Origin: Candidatus Sulfuricurvum sp. RIFRC-1
GTDB lineage: Bacteria; Campylobacterota; Campylobacteria; Campylobacterales; Sulfurimonadaceae
Reading direction: 5' to 3'
Assembly (NCBI RefSeq): GCF_000310245.1
Contig: NC_020505.1
Coordinates: 806,001-870,000 of the forward strand
Length of the DNA stretch: 64,000 nucleotides
Positions 8,357 through 16,639 of the stretch are shown here, piece after piece; position 1 is the first letter of the stretch; each line of letters starts with the position of its first letter. The notes below the pieces were generated by a model. That model was not told where the DNA came from, did not search any database, and saw nothing but the letters and a program-made list of their open reading frames with translations. The position numbers and the translations under genes were made by a program.

Positions 8357-8371
8357 GAAAAAATTATACCA
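8356..8371 (-). promoter_or_regulatory. Sigma-70 type -10 for the small-peptide transcript
   Basis: The minus strand reads TGGTATAATTTTTTCG with a perfect TATAAT at 8368-8363 and an AT-rich upstream region with no clear -35, as is common in Campylobacterota. The expected transcription start is near 8356, precisely at the first base of the outer inverted repeat. Confidence 0.55.
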
Positions 8372-8413
8372 CAAAAAATAAATAAAAACGTAGGCAGACT
8401 GAATAAATCTCCC

Positions 8414-8440
8414 GTCATTCCGTACTCGATACGGAATCTA
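8414..8440. repeat. Half copy of a GTCATTCC...GGAAT palindromic repeat
   Basis: CGTCATTCCGTACTCGATAC and the following GGAATCT form a palindrome (ATTCCGTA/TACGGAAT) matching one half of the widespread intergenic repeat also seen inside the radical SAM gene at 40652-40706. It lies just after the stop of the 97-residue protein gene and may serve as its transcription end. Confidence 0.5.
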
Positions 8441-8444
8441 ACTT

Positions 8445-8738
8445 TTACCCCTCGAGCATATCAACGAGTTTTTGATACTTCGTTTTTAAAATCAGATACT
8501 CTTTGTTCAAATCTTCATACGCTTTTTTATAATCGATTTCAAACTCTTCACTACCGGTGTTGTTTGTTTCTGATTGAGGCTGGCTTGATGATGGGTTCAT
8601 AACGATATAGGTTACCTCTTTGCCGTTCTCTTCTTTGACCACGGTGGGCAACTCTCCGCTCATCGTTTTTTTAATGACATTAAATGTACTGATATGGTGT
8701 TTTGATGCATATTTTTGAATGCTTAGGAGTTCTTGCAT
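8445..8738 (-). CDS. Small protein with HTH-like N-terminus and C-terminal coiled coil, unknown function
   Basis: The 97-residue protein has an N-terminal segment ELLSIQKYASKHHISTFNV that looks like an excisionase/MerR-type helix-turn-helix, an Asn/Ser-rich linker, and a charged C-terminal helix (about 70-95) with coiled-coil heptads. It could bind DNA and dimerise, but this is inference from pattern alone. AAGG lies 8 bases before the ATG. It follows acpS by five bases on the same strand and is the last gene of the fliL-acpS unit. Confidence 0.65.
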   Translation of the reverse strand: MQELLSIQKYASKHHISTFNVIKKTMSGELPTVVKEENGKEVTYIVMNPSSSQPQSETNNTGSEEFEIDYKKAYEDLNKEYLILKTKYQKLVDMLEG

Positions 8739-8743
8739 AGGGA

Positions 8744-9103
8744 TTACCTTAAGATATTGGATTCGAGTGCAACGACAGCAATCGCATACTCTCCGTCATG
8801 GGTGATCGAGACGCTGAGGCTTTGGATAGCAAACGCTTCTTTGACATGGACTGAGAGGTCGATGAGGGGTGCACCTTTGGGTGTTTTGGAGAGGAGGATG
8901 TCATGAAATCCGCATTCGTGCCCTATACCGCATCCCAAAGCTTTAGCACATGCCTCTTTGGCTGCCCAAAAACCGGCGGCGTTACGATAGTTTTTGATTA
9001 AAAGAACTTCATTCTCGGATAAAAATTTATGAAGACCACGGTCGCCGAAACGCTCCATAAAACGTTTCATCCGATCGAGTTTGATGAGGTCGATGCCGAT
9101 CAT
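8744..9103 (-). CDS. acpS: Holo-[acyl-carrier-protein] synthase
   Basis: The 119-residue protein has the two AcpS signatures: MIGIDLIKLDRMKRFMERFG at the N-terminus, with the metal-binding Asp, and FWAAKEACAKALG in the middle. It moves 4'-phosphopantetheine from CoA to the serine of acyl carrier protein in the cytoplasm. Length is normal. Its ATG overlaps the stop of fliL by four bases, so the two are translationally coupled. Confidence 0.94.
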   Translation of the reverse strand: MIGIDLIKLDRMKRFMERFGDRGLHKFLSENEVLLIKNYRNAAGFWAAKEACAKALGCGIGHECGFHDILLSKTPKGAPLIDLSVHVKEAFAIQSLSVSITHDGEYAIAVVALESNILR

Positions 9104-9678
9104 TGCACCACGAAATCAGTAAAATAGACGTTTTTGACTTTTCCGTCTTTCAGACGGGTATTGAGTTCGCTGACGATTTGTTCTTTGAGTTTTTCTTTCC
9201 CTTTGATCGTAGAGATCTCTTCAAGGGATTTTGAACTTAAAATACGGATAATAATATCGCGGAAGACCGGTTTTTTCTGCTCGAGTTCCGGCGATAGCTC
9301 TTCCCCTTCGATTTCAAGATTCATTTCGACTTTGAGATAGCGGCGTCCACTCTCGCTGAGTAGATTAACCGTGAAAATATCAAGCGGGTACATAAGGCCA
9401 ACTTCTGTCGATTCTCCACCGCCGTGTGATTCTTCATCCGCATGTTCAGCATCGGCTTTTGCTTCTGCATCGTGTCCATCGGCAGCTACTTCCGTTTTGG
9501 CTCCACTTCCCGCTTCGGCTTCAGTGTCGTGATTACCCAGCATCAGGGCCGCTACAACACCGCCTATGATTAAAACCAATACCAATACAGCAATAATAAT
9601 GATTAATAGAAGATTACTTTTTTTCTTTTCACCACCCTCGGGTGCTTGTTCTTCGTGTTCTTTCTCTTTATCGGCCAT
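9100..9678 (-). CDS. fliL: Flagellar basal body-associated protein FliL
   Basis: The 192-residue protein has a short charged cytoplasmic N-terminus, one transmembrane helix (about 24-47, very Ile/Val/Leu-rich), an acidic Ala/Glu/His linker (about 50-90), and the periplasmic FliL domain ending in YFTDFVVQ. FliL sits around the stator at the flagellar motor and supports torque. GGAGC lies upstream of the ATG at 9678. The pairing fliL-acpS is familiar in Campylobacterota. Confidence 0.93.
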   Translation of the reverse strand: MADKEKEHEEQAPEGGEKKKSNLLLIIIIAVLVLVLIIGGVVAALMLGNHDTEAEAGSGAKTEVAADGHDAEAKADAEHADEESHGGGESTEVGLMYPLDIFTVNLLSESGRRYLKVEMNLEIEGEELSPELEQKKPVFRDIIIRILSSKSLEEISTIKGKEKLKEQIVSELNTRLKDGKVKNVYFTDFVVQ

Positions 9679-9779
9679 CCGTTGCTCCTTTGAAAATATT
9701 CATCGCTTATTGTAGCGAGAAACTTTTGAATTTTGGTTTGATTTAGCTAAACTTACTTCAAGAAAAGAAGGGAAACATT

Positions 9780-10574
9780 ATGCTTGAGACGCTTTTAGGT
9801 TATATCGGTCGTCCATTTGTCCATTTTTATGAGACAATTGAGCGATTTGGCCTATTTATTTTATTCCAATTAAAACTTTTTAGACTTTATCCCCTCGCTT
9901 TTAAACGGTATAAAATTGTGTTGACACAGATCGACGTGATCGGACTGGGATGTATGGGGGTTGTTACCCTTACCGCACTCTTTACGGGAATGGTTTTGGC
10001 CATACAGCTTTACAACGGGTTTCATCAATTCGGTGCCGAAAACTTTATCGGTTATACGGTATTTTTCTCGATAAGTCGGGAACTCGGTCCTGTTTTTGCC
10101 TCTTTGATGCTTATCTCCCGCTCTATCAGTGCGATGGCGGCGGAACTGGGGACGATGAGAGTAAGCGAGCAGATTGATGCAATCGATATTCTGGGGGTTA
10201 ATTCGAAAGAGTATTTAATCACTCCCCGTATCATCGCGACGGTTATTTCACTCCCTTTATTGGTCATTTGGTTTGACTTTATCGCTATCGGTTCAGGTTA
10301 TATGATCTCGACCGGCGTTTTGGGGATCAATCCGATATCGTATCAAGAGACGCTAATGCGATTGGGTGAATTCGATGATATTATGACGGGTGTGGTTAAA
10401 GCGGCAGTTTTTGGATATATTGTCAGTTCAATCGGGAGTTATATCGGTTATCATACCAGCGGTGGAGCTCGGGGAGTAGGGCAATCGACGATTTATGCTG
10501 TTGTCTATTCGGCAGTGGCGATTTTTATCACCAACTATTTTCTCTCGGCGCTGTTTTTATATTTGGATATGTAA
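9780..10574 (+). CDS. mlaE: ABC transporter permease, MlaE family
   Basis: The 264-residue integral membrane protein carries the MlaE/YrbE signature: SRELGPVFASLMLISRSISA followed by MAAELGTMRVSEQIDAIDILG, and about five transmembrane segments. The family forms the inner-membrane core of the Mla phospholipid transporter that maintains outer-membrane asymmetry. GGGAAAC precedes the ATG. The ATPase and MCE-domain partners are not adjacent; the next gene is on the opposite strand. Confidence 0.88.
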   Translation: MLETLLGYIGRPFVHFYETIERFGLFILFQLKLFRLYPLAFKRYKIVLTQIDVIGLGCMGVVTLTALFTGMVLAIQLYNGFHQFGAENFIGYTVFFSISRELGPVFASLMLISRSISAMAAELGTMRVSEQIDAIDILGVNSKEYLITPRIIATVISLPLLVIWFDFIAIGSGYMISTGVLGINPISYQETLMRLGEFDDIMTGVVKAAVFGYIVSSIGSYIGYHTSGGARGVGQSTIYAVVYSAVAIFITNYFLSALFLYLDM

Positions 10575-10580
10575 TGCAAA

Positions 10581-10599
10581 AGGGGAAAATTAATCCCCT
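10581..10599. terminator. Hairpin between convergent mlaE and carbonic anhydrase genes
   Basis: AGGGGA/TCCCCT forms a 6-bp stem with a 7-nt loop. On the minus strand the stem runs into TTTTGC, so it more likely ends the carbonic anhydrase transcript, whose stop codon it contains. Confidence 0.4.
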
Positions 10600-11270
10600 A
10601 ATTCGCTGAGTGGGCGGAATTGATAGATATCGGGGTCATAATATTCAATTCCTCCCGTCTCAATATCGTAATACCATCCATGAATAAATAGTTTCTCTTC
10701 TTCCACCATTTTTTTCACGTACGGATAAGTAAGAAGGTTTTCGATTTGGGTAACGATCGAGAGATGCTCGGTAGCTCGGAGTAACTCTTCGCGTGGAGCA
10801 TTCTCTCCTAATGCCAACATTGCCATAGATTTTGCTTTTTCCCCAAGGGTAAGCCATTTTGCTGTATGAACCATTGAGGTATCGCAGGATGATTTATAGA
10901 GCGCCTCAATAGCACCGCAGTGAGAATGACCGCAGATAATAACCTCGGATACTTCTAGCACCAATACGGCATATTCTATCCCTGCTGCCGTGGAGTGAAA
11001 ATCTTCATCCGGTTTGTAGGGAGCTACAAAGTTACCGACGTTACGAACGACAAAAAGGTCACCCGGAGTTGATTGGATGATGAGATCGGGAATAACCCGT
11101 GAATCGGAACACCCGATAAAAAGAGCTCTCGGATTTTGACCCTCTTTGACAAGACTGAGTAATTGGGTTTCATGTTTTTTAAAATAGGTTTGTTGAAACG
11201 TTTCGTTACCGTCCGCAAACTCTTTGAGACGTTGGATACTTAGGTCTGCAGCATTTTTGCTTAGTGGCAC
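10590..11270 (-). CDS. can: Beta-class carbonic anhydrase
   Basis: The 226-residue protein has the beta-class zinc ligands and active dyad: IGCSDSRVIPD (Cys, Asp, Arg) and ICGHSHCGAI (His, Cys). It interconverts CO2 and bicarbonate, which would feed the carboxylating enzymes of an autotroph with a reductive TCA cycle and the biotin carboxylase partner at the window start. No signal peptide is present, so it is cytoplasmic. Its start overlaps the end of the upstream 90-residue protein gene by 10 bases. Confidence 0.94.
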   Translation of the reverse strand: MPLSKNAADLSIQRLKEFADGNETFQQTYFKKHETQLLSLVKEGQNPRALFIGCSDSRVIPDLIIQSTPGDLFVVRNVGNFVAPYKPDEDFHSTAAGIEYAVLVLEVSEVIICGHSHCGAIEALYKSSCDTSMVHTAKWLTLGEKAKSMAMLALGENAPREELLRATEHLSIVTQIENLLTYPYVKKMVEEEKLFIHGWYYDIETGGIEYYDPDIYQFRPLSELGD

Positions 11271-11533
11271 TGATCAATTCCTAAGTGTTTAATAATAGCG
11301 TCAAAAACTTTCCCGCCTTCACGATCGCAATCATCATGATATTCAATCGTGACCATTTTTTTTCCGCCGGTTACATCACCACTGTAAATATTTGGAGTGA
11401 TAGGGCACAAAGGAGTACACACATTTATCGCTTCTTCGATCATTTTGTGTTCCTCTTCGGTAGAATAGGCTAACGAGAGCTTGCAATAGCGCTCTTCAGA
11501 TTTATGATCGGCAAAAATGGAACACATTGGCAT
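11261..11533 (-). CDS. Small cysteine-containing protein, unknown function
   Basis: I do not recognise this 90-residue protein. It has six cysteines, including a CTPLC pair near residue 39-43 and single Cys at positions 4, 17, 69 and 89, and no signal or membrane segment. AAGGAG lies upstream of the ATG at 11533. The 3' end overlaps the carbonic anhydrase start, so the two are co-translated. Metal binding or redox activity is conceivable but not shown. Confidence 0.7.
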   Translation of the reverse strand: MPMCSIFADHKSEERYCKLSLAYSTEEEHKMIEEAINVCTPLCPITPNIYSGDVTGGKKMVTIEYHDDCDREGGKVFDAIIKHLGIDQCH

Positions 11534-11580
11534 GTGGGTTCTCCTTGATTTTTGTAATAGTGAATTATACTTTGTTTAAA

Positions 11581-12933
11581 TTAAAACCACTCTAGCAATT
11601 TGCTTACTTCATCGATTTCATAACATTTAACGGCTGTTTTTTCGATCGGTTTTTTCGGTATTAATGCTTTGGTAATTTGCTGAGAAGCCGCTTCTTTGAG
11701 TCGCTGATCGAGCTGATATACTTCTCGGATATCTCCGACGAGGGAGACTTCACCGATAAACACGGTCTCTTTGGAAATGGCACGGTTGCGAAAACTGCTG
11801 ATGATGGCGGCAAGAATCGCCAAATCGGCAGAAGTTTCGGTGATTTTGATTCCACCTGTGATGTTGATAAATACATCGTAGCTATTCAGCGGTATTTCGA
11901 GTTTCCGTTCTAACAATGCCAGGAGCATATTGAGACGGTTGTTTTCAAATCCCGTCGCCTGACGTTTCGGATTCGGGGCATGGGTATCACTGACGAGTGC
12001 TTGCACTTCGAGCACTATCGGGCGAGTCCCCTCCATGATAACGGTGAGGGCGGAGCCGCTTTGCGATTTTGTACGGTTAAAAAAGCGCGAGGAGAGGTCT
12101 TTTGCCGAGACAAGTCCGTCGTGGCGCATCTCGAAGACGCCGATCTCACTCGTGGGACCGAAACGGTTTTTAAATCCGCGTAAGATACGCAGTTCATGAG
12201 AGCTATCTCCCTCGAAATAGAGGACGACATCGACCATGTGCTCCAAAACACGAGGCCCTGCGATGGAACCCTCTTTGGTGATATGTCCGATGATAAAGAT
12301 GGCAATGCGGCGCTCTTTGGCAATCCGCATCAGATCAAAGGTAATTTGACGAACCTGTGTCACCGATCCGGGTGCTGAAGCGATGGTTTCGGAGTAGAGG
12401 GTTTGGATGGAGTCGATGATGATACACTCATACGCGCGTTCATGCAGTTCTGCGAGTACCTGCTCCAGTCGTATCTCGGCAAGAAGGTAGAGGTTGTCGA
12501 CGTTCGCACCCAGACGGTTGGCGCGGAGTTTGATCTGTCCTTCGCTCTCTTCTCCTGATACATAGAGAACGTTGCGGCGCTGTTTCGCCAAATTTGAGCC
12601 GATTTTGAGAAGGAGGGTTGATTTCCCGACTCCAGGACTTCCGCCGATGAGCACCAGCGAACCGGGAACGACACCGCCACCGAGCACCATGTCGAGTTCG
12701 GCATCGTCACTGGTGAATCGTTCGGTATACTCCTCGAGTATTTGGGTGATCTCTTTGGCTTTTGCCCCGGCTGATGGTGAAGAGGTTGAGGTGAGTTTGA
12801 TCACCTCTTGCTGTTGTTCACTCAGCTCGACAAAACTGTCCCATCCGCCGCAGTTGGTACATTTTCCCATCCATTTTGGGGTGGTGAACCCGCAGTTTTG
12901 ACATTCGAAGAGGACATTTTTTTTCTTTGCCAT
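11581..12933 (-). CDS. radA: DNA repair protein RadA (Sms)
   Basis: The 450-residue protein has, in order, a C4 zinc finger (CQNCGFTTPKWMGKCTNC, about 10-27), a RecA-like ATPase with Walker A GGSPGVGKST (about 96-105), the family-specific KNRFG motif in RGFKNRFGPTSEIG, and a C-terminal Lon-protease-like domain with the IALITGGIKI-type strand seen here as INITGGIKITE. RadA drives branch migration in recombination. It overlaps the ftsY stop by one base. Confidence 0.96.
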   Translation of the reverse strand: MAKKKNVLFECQNCGFTTPKWMGKCTNCGGWDSFVELSEQQQEVIKLTSTSSPSAGAKAKEITQILEEYTERFTSDDAELDMVLGGGVVPGSLVLIGGSPGVGKSTLLLKIGSNLAKQRRNVLYVSGEESEGQIKLRANRLGANVDNLYLLAEIRLEQVLAELHERAYECIIIDSIQTLYSETIASAPGSVTQVRQITFDLMRIAKERRIAIFIIGHITKEGSIAGPRVLEHMVDVVLYFEGDSSHELRILRGFKNRFGPTSEIGVFEMRHDGLVSAKDLSSRFFNRTKSQSGSALTVIMEGTRPIVLEVQALVSDTHAPNPKRQATGFENNRLNMLLALLERKLEIPLNSYDVFINITGGIKITETSADLAILAAIISSFRNRAISKETVFIGEVSLVGDIREVYQLDQRLKEAASQQITKALIPKKPIEKTAVKCYEIDEVSKLLEWF

Positions 12934-13820
12934 TATTTGTTGGGTTCTTCCCCAAAAATTGCATCCAAAATCCCATCCACAAATTCGTATTTATCAAACG
13001 GAATTAAATGCTCAGGTTGTTCACCAACCCCGATATAGAGAATCGGGAGCGAGAGGGCATAGGCGATAGAGAATACCGATCCCCCTTTGGCCGTACCGTC
13101 GAGTTTGGTGATGATGATTCCATCTACTCCTACCATCTCATTAAACGCTTTGGCTTGCGCAATGGCGGAAGAGCCTTGTGTCCCGTCTAGGATGAGGATT
13201 TTACGGTGCGGTGAGCCTGCGTGGGCTTTGTCGCAGATACGGACAATTTTTTTCAACTCATTACCGAGGTTTGTCTGGGTATGGAGCCGTCCGGCAGTGT
13301 CGATGATTACCTGCTCAAATCCGCGTGCTTTGGCTGATTCGATCGTATCGTAGGCAACTGCGCTCGGGTCATGCCCTTGGCGCGATGATATGATCGGGAC
13401 ATCGAGTTTATCCGCCCATCTCGTGAGCTGCTCGATGGCGGCGGCGCGGAACGTATCACCCGCACCGAGGATTACCCGCTCACCGTTGTTTAAATGATGT
13501 TGAGCCAGTTTAGCAATTGTCGTTGTTTTGCCGGCACCGTTGACCCCGATGATAAGACTCACCGTCGGTTTGTCGGGATTATCGGCAAGGGTATTTTGGG
13601 CGAAACTGAGCGTCGCAAGAAGTTTGGAACGGAGTTGATCGCGGGTGATGTTCTCTTGATAAAGTTCACGAAGGATGATTTCGACAAGATCGTATTCGAC
13701 ATCGGCTTCGAGGAGGATATTCTCAAGATCGTCTTTGCTGATGGTCGCTTTTTTATCGGGGATAATGGCACTGATAGCTTCAACGGTTTTTTGAAGCCCT
13801 TTTTTAATAAAACTGAACAT
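12933..13820 (-). CDS. ftsY: Signal recognition particle receptor FtsY
   Basis: The 295-residue protein is an FtsY NG domain without the long acidic A-domain: N domain about 1-85, then GTPase motifs G1 GVNGAGKTTTIAKLA, DTFRAAA, DTAGR and TKLDGTAKGG. It docks SRP-ribosome complexes to the membrane. Short FtsY proteins are normal in this phylum. The gene follows the TlpA-like lipoprotein gene by two bases and precedes radA with a one-base overlap, making a three-gene operon. Confidence 0.96.
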   Translation of the reverse strand: MFSFIKKGLQKTVEAISAIIPDKKATISKDDLENILLEADVEYDLVEIILRELYQENITRDQLRSKLLATLSFAQNTLADNPDKPTVSLIIGVNGAGKTTTIAKLAQHHLNNGERVILGAGDTFRAAAIEQLTRWADKLDVPIISSRQGHDPSAVAYDTIESAKARGFEQVIIDTAGRLHTQTNLGNELKKIVRICDKAHAGSPHRKILILDGTQGSSAIAQAKAFNEMVGVDGIIITKLDGTAKGGSVFSIAYALSLPILYIGVGEQPEHLIPFDKYEFVDGILDAIFGEEPNK

Positions 13821-13822
13821 AT

Positions 13823-14374
13823 TTATTTTCCTAATGCCGTAGCGATATCGTGATCGATGATCTCTTCTTGGGTGGCTCCGGCATAGTGGGTAACATACTC
13901 ACCGTTTTTATACAAAACCATCAACGGAATCGGAAACTGTTGTCCTACCCCAATCGTTGAAGCAATGGCGCGGGCGAGCTCTTGGTTATCGGCTTTGTTG
14001 GAGATGAGGTATTCGCCCCCTTTGTATTTTTCACGGAAGGCATCAAGTTCAGCATTACTTTTATCCTCTTCGATGGTAACTCCCATGATAATCAGATCGT
14101 CTCCGTATTTTTTCTGTAAATTCCCCAGATGCATCACTTCGGCTTGGCAGGGAGGACACCACGTAGCGAAGATATCAAACAATACGACTTTGTCCTCTCC
14201 GGCATCAAGGGTAAAATTAGTCCCTTTTTTTTCAACGTTGTAACTTTTGCCTTGGGTGTCCATAAGGGCAAAATTAGCCGTTGAAACCATTGCCTCATCA
14301 GAAGATTCTTCGGAACAACCTTGAAAGAGGAGGGTTAATGAGAATAAAGGGATTAGGAGTGTTGAAAAACGCAT
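13823..14374 (-). CDS. TlpA-family thioredoxin lipoprotein
   Basis: With the ATG at 14374 (AAGG 7 bases upstream) the 183-residue protein opens with a lipoprotein signal ending in LFQGC, giving a lipidated Cys near residue 20. A thioredoxin/AhpC-TSA-like domain follows with FATWCPPC and a cis-proline FPIPLMV. It probably reduces periplasmic disulfides, for example apocytochrome c thiols, as TlpA/ResA proteins do. It is the first gene before ftsY-radA. Confidence 0.85.
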   Translation of the reverse strand: MRFSTLLIPLFSLTLLFQGCSEESSDEAMVSTANFALMDTQGKSYNVEKKGTNFTLDAGEDKVVLFDIFATWCPPCQAEVMHLGNLQKKYGDDLIIMGVTIEEDKSNAELDAFREKYKGGEYLISNKADNQELARAIASTIGVGQQFPIPLMVLYKNGEYVTHYAGATQEEIIDHDIATALGK

Positions 14375-14429
14375 ACAAAACCTTTTTTTAGATAAAATAA
14401 TGAAGATTATAACGAAGCAAAGGTAAAAA

Positions 14430-15074
14430 GTGTCCAAAAGTGATTTTAGAGCTCATTGTTTGAATCGGCTCAAGTCTCTCTCTCCCAGTACCAAAAAAGT
14501 TCGTGATGCAACCGTTAACAGCCAATTGCAACAGGTCTTAAAAGCTTTAGCGGGAAAACGGATATTGGTCTATTGGCCGATTGGTTTTGAAGCCGATATT
14601 CGTAAAACAATTCAATTATTGCGTCGTACAAAAGAAGTATATTTACCGTTTATGGATGGCGTCAGTTTCAAAATGGTACCATTTAGGCACCCGTTGGAAT
14701 GTAAAGCTTTTGGGATTTATGAGCCACGGAATTCGTATAGAAAATATAATTTAATAGATGTAGCTATTGTCCCTGTAGTAGGGGTAGACGGGTCATTGCG
14801 CCGAGTAGGTTTCGGTAAGGGGATGTATGATCGATTTTTTCCGACCCTGAAAACGAAACCATTTACGATTTTTATTCAATCATGCGCGTGTCAAACGGCG
14901 CAAAATGTATGTGATGATTACGACGTGCAAGGAGACCTGCTCATTACCCCTTACGGGGCTCAGGGCATGAGGAAAACCAATGTTAAACAGCCTACTCGTA
15001 GGGGGCGCAGTTGCCCTCATCAGCGGGTTAGTCGGATTTTTAATTTCAAAAAAGATTACCGCCTCACATTTTGA
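14430..15074 (+). CDS. ygfA: 5-formyltetrahydrofolate cyclo-ligase family protein
   Basis: The 214-residue protein matches the 5-FTHF cyclo-ligase family: basic N-terminus, VYWPIGFEADI, YLPF, and the ATP-binding GFGKGMYDRFF. It recycles 5-formyl-THF to 5,10-methenyl-THF. The start is a GTG at 14430 behind AAAGG. The family usually ends soon after the DLLITP strand; here the frame continues about 28 more residues and overlaps the rny start by 95 bases. This tail is Arg-rich and may be the by-product of a lost stop codon. Confidence 0.85.
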   Translation: MSKSDFRAHCLNRLKSLSPSTKKVRDATVNSQLQQVLKALAGKRILVYWPIGFEADIRKTIQLLRRTKEVYLPFMDGVSFKMVPFRHPLECKAFGIYEPRNSYRKYNLIDVAIVPVVGVDGSLRRVGFGKGMYDRFFPTLKTKPFTIFIQSCACQTAQNVCDDYDVQGDLLITPYGAQGMRKTNVKQPTRRGRSCPHQRVSRIFNFKKDYRLTF

Positions 15075-16548
15075 TCTTTATTTAGAACAAGCGAAAGCAA
15101 AATCGAAAGCGATTGAAAACGAAGCACAAATGATTTTAGAACGTGCTTCACTGCGATCGCGTGAGATCGAAAAAGAGGCACAAAAACATTACGATGAGAC
15201 GTATGATCAGGTCAAAAAAGATCTCTCGATGCGTGAAGAAAAAATTGAACGCGTTGAGCGTGAATTTGAACTGCTTCGTCACAATGAAGAAGAGAAGATA
15301 GCGCACGAGCGATCGAATGTTGAAAATCGACGTCTCAATTTAGAACGTAATGAACGTGCTTTAGAGAAATTAAAAGAAGACTACCGCCAAAAAAGTGAAC
15401 AAGTTAAGGTGATCGTTGAACAGCGTGCCGGATTATCGGTGCAGGAAGCAAAAACGATTCTTTTAGAGCAGGTGCGCGAAGATGCCCGTTTGGATTTAGC
15501 GCGACACATGCGTGAATTGGACGAACAATCCAAGGAACAGCTTAAGCGTAAAGCCAACTATATTTTGGCGCAAGCAACGTCTCGCTTTGCGGGAGAGTAT
15601 GCGGCTGAACGGCTGATCAGTGTTATCCACCTCGATGATGACGAGCTCAAGGGGCGTATTATCGGAAAAGAGGGGCGCAATATTAAGGCGCTAGAGATGG
15701 TGAGCGGAGTCGATATTATCATCGATGAAACGCCGAACGCGATTATCGTGAGTTCATTTAATCTCTATCGTCGTGCGATTGCGGTAAAAACGATCGAACT
15801 GTTGGTTCAAGACGGTCGGATTCAGCCTGCACGTATCGAAGAGGTATACCAAAAAGTATGCGATGAATTTGATGAGGAAATGACCCGTGAAGGGGAAGAG
15901 ATCATTTTTGAGATGGGGTTACAAGGTATCCATTCAGAGCTCACTAAACTGATCGGACGGCTCAAATACCGCTCCAGTTATGGGCAAAATGCATTGGCAC
16001 ATACCCTCGAAGTAGCTCATCTGGCCGGAATTATGGCATCTGAGATGGGAGGGGATGTGAAACTCGCCCGTCGTGCCGGATTACTACACGATATCGGTAA
16101 AACTCTGACTCAAGAAAATGGAGGGAATCATGTCGATATCGGCGTGGAACTCTGTCGACGTTACAACGAGGACCCGGTGGTGATCAACGCTATTTATGCT
16201 CATCACGGTCATGAAGAGATCAAAAGCATCGAGTGCGCCGCAGTGTGCGCCGCAGATACCCTCTCTGCCGCCCGTCCGGGTGCTCGTCGAGAAGTGCTGG
16301 AAAGTTTTTTACGCCGGGTAAGCGAAATCGAAGAGATTGCAACCCAAAAAGCAGGGGTTAAACAAGCCTATGCGATTAATGCAGGGCGTGAAGTTCGGGT
16401 TATCGTGAGTGCTCAAAGTGTCAATGATGATGAAACGGTATTGATTGCACGAGAGATTGCTGATGAGATTTCTCAAAAAGTGCAGTTTCCGGGTGAAATC
16501 AAAGTGAGCGTGATACGTGAAAGCCGTGCGGTAGAATACGCCCGATAA
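14980..16548 (+). CDS. rny: Ribonuclease Y
   Basis: The 522-residue protein has an N-terminal membrane anchor (LLVGGAVALISGLVGFLI), a long coiled coil (about 30-190), a KH domain with GRIIGKEGRNIKALE, and an HD domain with HDIGKT whose His-Asp binds metal. RNase Y is a membrane-bound endonuclease that starts mRNA decay. GAGGAAAA precedes the ATG. The start lies inside ygfA in another frame, so the two genes are tightly coupled. Confidence 0.97.
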   Translation: MLNSLLVGGAVALISGLVGFLISKKITASHFDLYLEQAKAKSKAIENEAQMILERASLRSREIEKEAQKHYDETYDQVKKDLSMREEKIERVEREFELLRHNEEEKIAHERSNVENRRLNLERNERALEKLKEDYRQKSEQVKVIVEQRAGLSVQEAKTILLEQVREDARLDLARHMRELDEQSKEQLKRKANYILAQATSRFAGEYAAERLISVIHLDDDELKGRIIGKEGRNIKALEMVSGVDIIIDETPNAIIVSSFNLYRRAIAVKTIELLVQDGRIQPARIEEVYQKVCDEFDEEMTREGEEIIFEMGLQGIHSELTKLIGRLKYRSSYGQNALAHTLEVAHLAGIMASEMGGDVKLARRAGLLHDIGKTLTQENGGNHVDIGVELCRRYNEDPVVINAIYAHHGHEEIKSIECAAVCAADTLSAARPGARREVLESFLRRVSEIEEIATQKAGVKQAYAINAGREVRVIVSAQSVNDDETVLIAREIADEISQKVQFPGEIKVSVIRESRAVEYAR

Positions 16549-16639
16549 TCGTATTTTTGTTAATTATTTTATAGATCAGTGTTATATTGTTGTGATATAA
16601 AAATGGTATTATTATCCTTTTAATGGCTAATAATCTCAA

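Noticed and set aside
8233-8418. A 61-codon minus-strand frame with a hydrophobic N-terminus across the small-peptide leader.
   Set aside because: It has no ribosome site, would need to start upstream of the TATAAT promoter, and crosses both hairpins; the 19-codon ORF in another frame explains the signals better.
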